A stretch of 64,000 bases of DNA from NCBI RefSeq assembly GCF_000526775.1, contig NZ_JAGS01000001.1:2542001-2606000 (forward strand), given 5' to 3'. The notes under the pieces were generated by a model. It was not told the origin of the DNA, ran no database searches, and saw nothing but the letters and a program-made list of their open reading frames with translations. Of the stretch, positions 60,834 through 64,000 are shown in pieces; position 1 is the first letter of the stretch, and every line of letters starts with the position of its first letter. Both the position numbers and the translations under genes were made by a program. This DNA is from Ruminococcus albus AD2013. Its GTDB lineage: Bacteria; Bacillota; Clostridia; Oscillospirales; Ruminococcaceae.

Positions 60834-62267
60834 TCAAAGTTCCTTCAGCGCCTCAGCGACTACCTCACGCTCATCGAAGTGTATCTTCACTCCGCCTGCA
60901 AGTATCTGGTAATCCTCGTGACCCTTGCCCGCCAGCACGATGATGTCGTCCTTTTCGGCATTCTTTATCGCCCAGTGAATAGCCTCGCGCCTGTCAGTCA
61001 TGCGTACATAAGGAGTATCCTTGCCCTCAAGACCCTTGAGTACGTCATTTATGATATCATCGGGATCCTCATCTCTGGGATTATCCGATGTAACTATCAG
61101 AAAATCAGCGTGTTCAGCCGCAGCTGCCGCCATAGGCGCACGCTTTGTACGGTCGCGGTTTCCGCCGCAGCCGAAAAGGCATTTTACCTTGCCCTTAGCA
61201 CTCTCTTTTATAGCCGAAAGCACATTTATCAGCGCATCGGGAGTATGAGCGTAATCGCATATAACAGTGAAATTCCTGCCTGTGGGGATTATCTCAGCTC
61301 TGCCGCGAACGCCCTGTATCTTCTCGAACCCAGCGATCGTTTTGCAGGGTGTATATCCAAGTTCTTCCATGCAGGCTATTACAGCCAGCGAGTTGGATAC
61401 ATTAAAAAGTCCGGGCATATTGAAGCTTACATTCTTCTTGACCTTGCCGTCGCTGAACACATACTTCACACCGTCTGTGCCAAGCATGATATCCTCAGCA
61501 CGGTAATCAGCCCTCTTGCTGACAGAGTATGTCTTGTAAGGACAGGGTATCTCTTTTGTATACCTCTCGCCATACTTGTCATCGATATTGATTATCGCTG
61601 TATCACTTATATCAAACAGCATCTTCTTTGCCTGATAGTAGTTCTCCATGGTACCGTGTACATCAAGATGATCCTGAGTAAGATTCGTAAACACGCCCAC
61701 CCTGAAATGACAGCCCTGAACTCTCTTCTGTTCAAGTCCCTGTGAGGACACTTCCATTACAGTGTACTTACAGCCTGCGTCAGCCATTTTTCTGAACAGC
61801 TCAAACAGGTCATAGGGCTCGGGAGTAGTTCTCGCGGTGGGGATTATCTCGTCACCTATCTCGTTCTGGCAAGTGCCTATCAGACCGACCTTGCAGCCGA
61901 AGCCGCTGAGAACTTTCTTTATAACGGTAGTGATGGTAGTCTTTCCATTAGTGCCTGTAACACCGATAAGTTCAAGTTCTCTTTCGGGGTGACCGAACCA
62001 TGCTGCACACAGCATCGGGAAAGCTGCCCTTGTGTCACTGACGATTATCTGCTTGTCAAGACCAAGGTCTCTCTCGCAGACAACCGCTGCGCAGCCTTTT
62101 TCCAGCATCTGCTTTGCGGCATCGTGTCCGTCAAAGGTCTTGCCCTTTATGCACACGAATATGCTGCCTTCGGTGACTTCCGCTCTTGTATCGGAAGTCA
62201 GCCCTGTTATTTCCATATCGGGCAGAGAAGTCTCTGCCACTTCTTTTATAAGTTCATATAATCTCAT
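60834..62267 (-). CDS. murE: UDP-MurNAc-L-Ala-D-Glu--meso-diaminopimelate ligase
   Basis: Adds the third peptide residue of peptidoglycan. Motifs: SIFVCIKGKTFDGHD, P-loop GVTGTNGKTTITTVIKK near 105-121, SSQGLEQKRV and FTNLTQDHLDVHGTMENYYQAK. The C-terminal motif TSDNPRDEDP is the DNPR signature of enzymes specific for meso-diaminopimelate, so the wall is of the DAP type. 477 residues. Weak ribosome site AAGGGAA. Confidence 0.96.
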   Translation of the reverse strand: MRLYELIKEVAETSLPDMEITGLTSDTRAEVTEGSIFVCIKGKTFDGHDAAKQMLEKGCAAVVCERDLGLDKQIIVSDTRAAFPMLCAAWFGHPERELELIGVTGTNGKTTITTVIKKVLSGFGCKVGLIGTCQNEIGDEIIPTARTTPEPYDLFELFRKMADAGCKYTVMEVSSQGLEQKRVQGCHFRVGVFTNLTQDHLDVHGTMENYYQAKKMLFDISDTAIINIDDKYGERYTKEIPCPYKTYSVSKRADYRAEDIMLGTDGVKYVFSDGKVKKNVSFNMPGLFNVSNSLAVIACMEELGYTPCKTIAGFEKIQGVRGRAEIIPTGRNFTVICDYAHTPDALINVLSAIKESAKGKVKCLFGCGGNRDRTKRAPMAAAAAEHADFLIVTSDNPRDEDPDDIINDVLKGLEGKDTPYVRMTDRREAIHWAIKNAEKDDIIVLAGKGHEDYQILAGGVKIHFDEREVVAEALKEL

Positions 62268-62303
62268 TCAAGTTCATTCCCTTAATATTTTTTACATTCA
62301 CCC

Positions 62304-64000
62304 TTACTGCGAAGCTACTTCCATAGTTGCGAATGTTACCGTTACAGCTGTACCGAGAGGTACGCTGGTACCGGGTTCGTAGGTCTGGTCGCCAAGCGCA
62401 TAGCTTACTTCTTCAGCCGCTGCAGAGCCCTCTGCTATCAGGTTCAGACCGTAGGTCTCCAGAGTTGCCTTAGCCTGACTTCTTGTAAGACCCTGTATGC
62501 TGGGCACAATGACCTTCTCGATCTCTGTTCTCTGATCGGTATACAGCACAACAGAACCGCCATGCTCGATCTTTACGCTTGCAGGCATCTGTCTGAGGAC
62601 TGTATCGCCTTCGCCCTTTATCTTAACTACAAATCCAAGTTCTTCAAGTGTCTTTGTAGCCTCTTCAACGGTATAGTACTGAACGTTCGGAACATTTATG
62701 GATACGTTTTCCAGTTCCTCTTCGGTGTAGTTCGGGAACATACCCATGTAAGGGAGCACCTCGCTGAGCACTTCCTGACAGATAGGCGCAGCCACCATAC
62801 TTCCGTAGAACTGCTCGCCTGTTGGGTGATCCACCAGCACCAGCATGATTATCTCGGGATCCTCCGCAGGAGCGAATGCGCAGTAGGAGCCAACGTAGGT
62901 ATCGCCCTTTGCATTTTCGTCCAGCTTCTGCGATGTACCCGACTTACCTCCTATGCTGTAACCGGGTATGTAGCAGTTTGAACTCTTGTTTGTCTCAACA
63001 ACGCCCTTGAGTATATCTCTCATGGAAGCAGAAGTCTCTTCCGAGATTATCTGTCTCTTGACTTCCCTGTCGTTTCTCTTTACAACGTTTCCGTTCTGGT
63101 CGGTAATGCTGCTGACAACTCTCGGCGTAACAACATATCCGCCGTTTACCGCCGCTGATACTGCTGTTATCATCTGTATCGGAGTGACCTTGTTGGTCTG
63201 ACCGAAAGCAGATGTAGCCAGTTCAACGGGACCCAGCCAGCTGAGCTGATGTATATTGTAGGAATTAACTTCGCCCGGCAGGTCGATGCCGGTAAGCTCG
63301 TTATATCCGAATCCGTCGAAATACTTTACAAAGTTATCAGCGCCAAGTTTAAGACCTATCTGCACAAATGCAGGGTTACAGGAGTTTGCCATAGCCGCCG
63401 CAAGATTCTGCGAACCGTGGTCGCCTGTTGTCCAGCAGGAGATATCTCTGTCTTCAACGGTTATGTGATTGTTGCAGTTGAATGTCTCGTCCAGCGAGAT
63501 CGCTTTTTCTTCAAGTGCCGATGCACCTGTGATTATCTTGAATACAGAACCGGGGAAATACAGTTCCGAAACGCATTTGTCCTTCCACTGCAAACTCCAG
63601 GCATTCTGTCTTTCAGTCTCATATTCGGGAGAATTCTTCATACCCGCCAGCTTTGCGGCTACCTGCTTATCAGATATCAGCGAGGGCTCGTTAGGATCAT
63701 AACTGAACGCCGTAGCCTCGGCATAAACCTGACCTGTCTTGGGATTCATGATTATACCGCAGACTCTGTCGGTAGGCTGATTCTCTTCATAAGCCTTCTG
63801 CAGACCCTTTTCCAGCATATACTGGATATTGATATCTATGTTCAGATTGAGGTCGTTGCCGTTCTGAACATCGTAGCTCTGCTTGTAACGATAAGGAATA
63901 TCGTTTCCGTCCTTATCTTTTGCGGTAACTACTCTGCCGTCAACGCCTTTGAGATAGTCATCGTAATAAGCTTCAAGACCGTATATACCATTATCCTCGA
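62304..64000 (-). CDS. Penicillin-binding protein 2/SpoVD-like transpeptidase with two PASTA domains, 5' end outside window
   Basis: The frame stays open to position 64000, so only the C-terminal 564 codons or so are seen. Transpeptidase motifs are PGSVFKIITGASAL (active serine), ANSCNPAFVQIG (SxN) and IGGKSGTSQKLDE (KSG). Two PASTA domains end the protein: VPNVQYYTVEEATKTLEELGF and VPSIQGLTRSQAKATLETYG. PASTA tails fit SpoVD or PBP2x-type proteins, which work with SEDS proteins such as FtsW. It is followed by murE, the typical order. Confidence 0.92.
   Translation of the reverse strand, partial: EDNGIYGLEAYYDDYLKGVDGRVVTAKDKDGNDIPYRYKQSYDVQNGNDLNLNIDINIQYMLEKGLQKAYEENQPTDRVCGIIMNPKTGQVYAEATAFSYDPNEPSLISDKQVAAKLAGMKNSPEYETERQNAWSLQWKDKCVSELYFPGSVFKIITGASALEEKAISLDETFNCNNHITVEDRDISCWTTGDHGSQNLAAAMANSCNPAFVQIGLKLGADNFVKYFDGFGYNELTGIDLPGEVNSYNIHQLSWLGPVELATSAFGQTNKVTPIQMITAVSAAVNGGYVVTPRVVSSITDQNGNVVKRNDREVKRQIISEETSASMRDILKGVVETNKSSNCYIPGYSIGGKSGTSQKLDENAKGDTYVGSYCAFAPAEDPEIIMLVLVDHPTGEQFYGSMVAAPICQEVLSEVLPYMGMFPNYTEEELENVSINVPNVQYYTVEEATKTLEELGFVVKIKGEGDTVLRQMPASVKIEHGGSVVLYTDQRTEIEKVIVPSIQGLTRSQAKATLETYGLNLIAEGSAAAEEVSYALGDQTYEPGTSVPLGTAVTVTFATMEVASQ

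Noticed and set aside
1..64000. tRNA or rRNA genes
   Set aside because: I saw no cloverleaf-like T-arm patterns or rRNA sequence by eye; a tRNAscan run would be needed to exclude them fully.

Overview
The window looks like chromosome of a Ruminococcus-like clostridium (Firmicutes, low to moderate GC). Supporting signs are strong GGAGG ribosome binding sites, many TTGACA-N17-TATAAT promoters, a threonine T-box, an L20-type attenuator ahead of infC-rpmI-rplT, a Firmicutes-type 6S RNA, a meso-DAP type MurE, and a serpin lipoprotein of a kind known from gut and rumen clostridia. Genus assignment is inference.

Layout. 1-8482 (minus): end of plsX, two related lipoproteins, a frameshifted membrane gene, trmFO, a frameshifted GNAT acetyltransferase, topA, dprA and a TrmH-family RNA methyltransferase. 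8635-9976 (minus): infC-rpmI-rplT with an ATT start for infC, a leader attenuator and its promoter. 10537-15462 (minus): NADP isocitrate dehydrogenase, a cluster of small membrane proteins, and aconitase, i.e. the oxidative branch toward 2-oxoglutarate. 15571-20720 (plus): a membrane-anchored protein, a eukaryotic-type hisA, a thioesterase, a GH25 lysozyme lipoprotein, birA and an M50 protease. 20728-22700 holds no credible gene but has its own promoter and terminators around a tandem array of about 215-nt structured RNA units on the minus strand; this is the most unusual feature. 22779-24757 (plus): a DUF1292 protein, 6S RNA and an iron alcohol dehydrogenase. 25524-32621 (minus): a sugar ABC importer with AraC-type and AraR-type regulators. 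32908-38543 (plus): nadB-nadC, three DUF3592-like membrane proteins and uridine phosphorylase. 38588-41883 (minus): an O-antigen-ligase-like protein and RNase Y. 42145-45550 (plus): T-box leader, membrane protein, SUFU-domain protein, thrS. 45609-50284 (minus): degenerate GGDEF protein, serpin, fumarase beta subunit, DivIVA-like protein. 50624-64000 (minus): division and cell-wall cluster running from a SpoVD-like penicillin-binding protein through murE, murF, an aberrant mraY-like gene, ftsW, murG, murA, ftsQ to ftsZ.

Three families of non-coding repeats stand out: the tandem array at 20.9-22.7 kb; a pair of about 380-bp elements (R1) at 10.1-10.5 and 16.9-17.3 kb whose hairpin arms change in a compensatory way; and a pair of about 340-bp elements (R2) at 3.5-3.8 and 25.0-25.4 kb built around the same 18-bp palindrome.
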